Assembly: GCF_002163835.1 (NCBI RefSeq)
Contig: NZ_CP019331.1
Location: forward strand, 62,001-126,000
Origin: Polaribacter sp. SA4-10
GTDB lineage: Bacteria > Bacteroidota > Bacteroidia > Flavobacteriales > Flavobacteriaceae
Reading direction: 5' to 3'
Length of the DNA: 64,000 bases
Made by a program: the position numbers and the translations under genes. Within the stretch, counting starts at the first letter, position 1. Every line of letters starts with the position of its first letter. Positions 63,600 through 64,000 of this stretch are shown here, one piece after another. The notes beneath the pieces are model-generated. The model searched no databases. It was not told the origin of the DNA and saw only the letters and a program-made list of their open reading frames with translations.

Positions 63600-64000
63600 C
63601 TATTTCTTTTGACTCTTCAAAAATTGTTTTATGGCAAATATCAGCGCTGGTCGATTATCATTAGAAGTAAAATGCCCAGCTTCTTCAATTACTACCATTG
63701 TAGAGTTTGACACCAAATCACTGAATTTCTTTACAGTCTGTGGCCGAGCCTCATCAAATTCTCCAGTAGTAAATAATACAGGCACCCTTATGTCTTTAAG
63801 GGTTTGATGTATGTCGTAATTTCTTAGTGTTCCAGTTGAAGTGAACTCACTCGGACCCCACATATAGTTGTATATAAATGAGTCGCGTTTGTATTTTAAG
63901 GTATCATATGGATGTAGTTTATATGCAGTTCTCATTCCATGTTTTTTTGCAAATACGCTGTTGGCGTTGGCGTATGAATCTGTATTGAAAATGCTGTCCG
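63600..64000 (-). CDS. Proline iminopeptidase-like alpha/beta hydrolase (5' end beyond window)
   Basis: The last 133 residues are present. GPSEFTSTGTLRNYDIHQTL is followed by VPVLFTTGEFDEARPQTV (catalytic Asp) and EEAGHFTSNDNRP (catalytic His), which matches proline-specific peptidases of family S33. The nucleophile Ser lies beyond the right edge. These enzymes release N-terminal proline or small peptides. The left cassette end GTTGTACTTTCG (63571) lies 29 bases from the stop. Confidence 0.82.
   Translation of the reverse strand, partial: DSIFNTDSYANANSVFAKKHGMRTAYKLHPYDTLKYKRDSFIYNYMWGPSEFTSTGTLRNYDIHQTLKDIRVPVLFTTGEFDEARPQTVKKFSDLVSNSTMVVIEEAGHFTSNDNRPALIFAIKQFLKSQKK

Larger units (their letters stand above)
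60331..64000. mobile_element. Integron-like gene cassette array, segment 3
   Basis: Five sites bound the XRE gene (+), a membrane protein (-), a PLD-like fragment (-), the fasciclin gene (+) and the incomplete hydrolase (-). The two plus-strand genes lie opposite to all others relative to the sites and bring their own promoter-length leaders (129-132 bases). Confidence 0.55.

Overview
The window looks like a chromosomal piece from a marine member of the Flavobacteriaceae (Bacteroidota; Polaribacter- or Tenacibaculum-like). Reasons: strongly AT-rich DNA, promoters with the Bacteroidota -7 box TAnnTTTG, a type IX secretion (T9SS) sorting domain, BshC (bacillithiol), lipoprotein signals, flavobacterial intergenic palindromes, and SbtA plus alpha-carbonic anhydrase. 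The genus is inference.

Layout. 1-3.6 kb: a dihydroorotase-like amidohydrolase running off the left edge, then an SbtA bicarbonate transporter with a small membrane protein, divergent from a LysR regulator. 3.7-9.7 kb: a LodA/LodB-type quinoprotein oxidase locus whose lodA is cut by one in-frame stop, plus two decayed genes. 9.8-12.7 kb: a four-gene patatin phospholipase operon. 12.7-18.5 kb: IS110 and IS3 remnants around two tandem paralogues of unknown function. 31.3-34.4 kb: alpha-carbonic anhydrase, a partial copy of it, and spacers. 34.4-50 kb: ordinary chromosomal genes (amidase, rimO, M14 peptidase, bshC, rlmF, lpd, argS, YkgJ-type protein, fatty-acid hydroxylase).

Main observation. 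In three stretches (about 18.5-31.4, 50.0-54.6 and 60.3-64.0 kb, plus one unit at 8.7-9.6 kb) short genes or gene pairs sit between imperfect palindromic sites, mostly 118-132 bp long. Each site begins with AAC and ends with GTT (one partial and one mosaic site aside). Just inside is a second pair of complementary boxes that co-vary between sites (GTATAA/TTATAC, GTGTAA/TTACAC, GGGTAA/TTACCC, GGCTATA/TATAGCC). The bases outside GTT and AAC match across the gene, not across the site, as in integron cassettes with attC sites. No integrase gene is visible, and the bases outside the core triplets do not follow the classical attC consensus, so this is an attC-like cassette array lacking an integrase in this window. 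Cargo includes toxin-like lipoproteins with possible immunity partners, a ParDE pair, a TIGR02391 protein, a HerA-like ATPase, small lipoproteins, a T9SS-secreted repeat protein, an XRE membrane regulator and a fasciclin protein. Three shared deletion derivatives of the carbonic anhydrase gene lie among the cassettes, and remnants of a putative tyrosine recombinase and an IS91 transposase lie beside the ParDE cassette.
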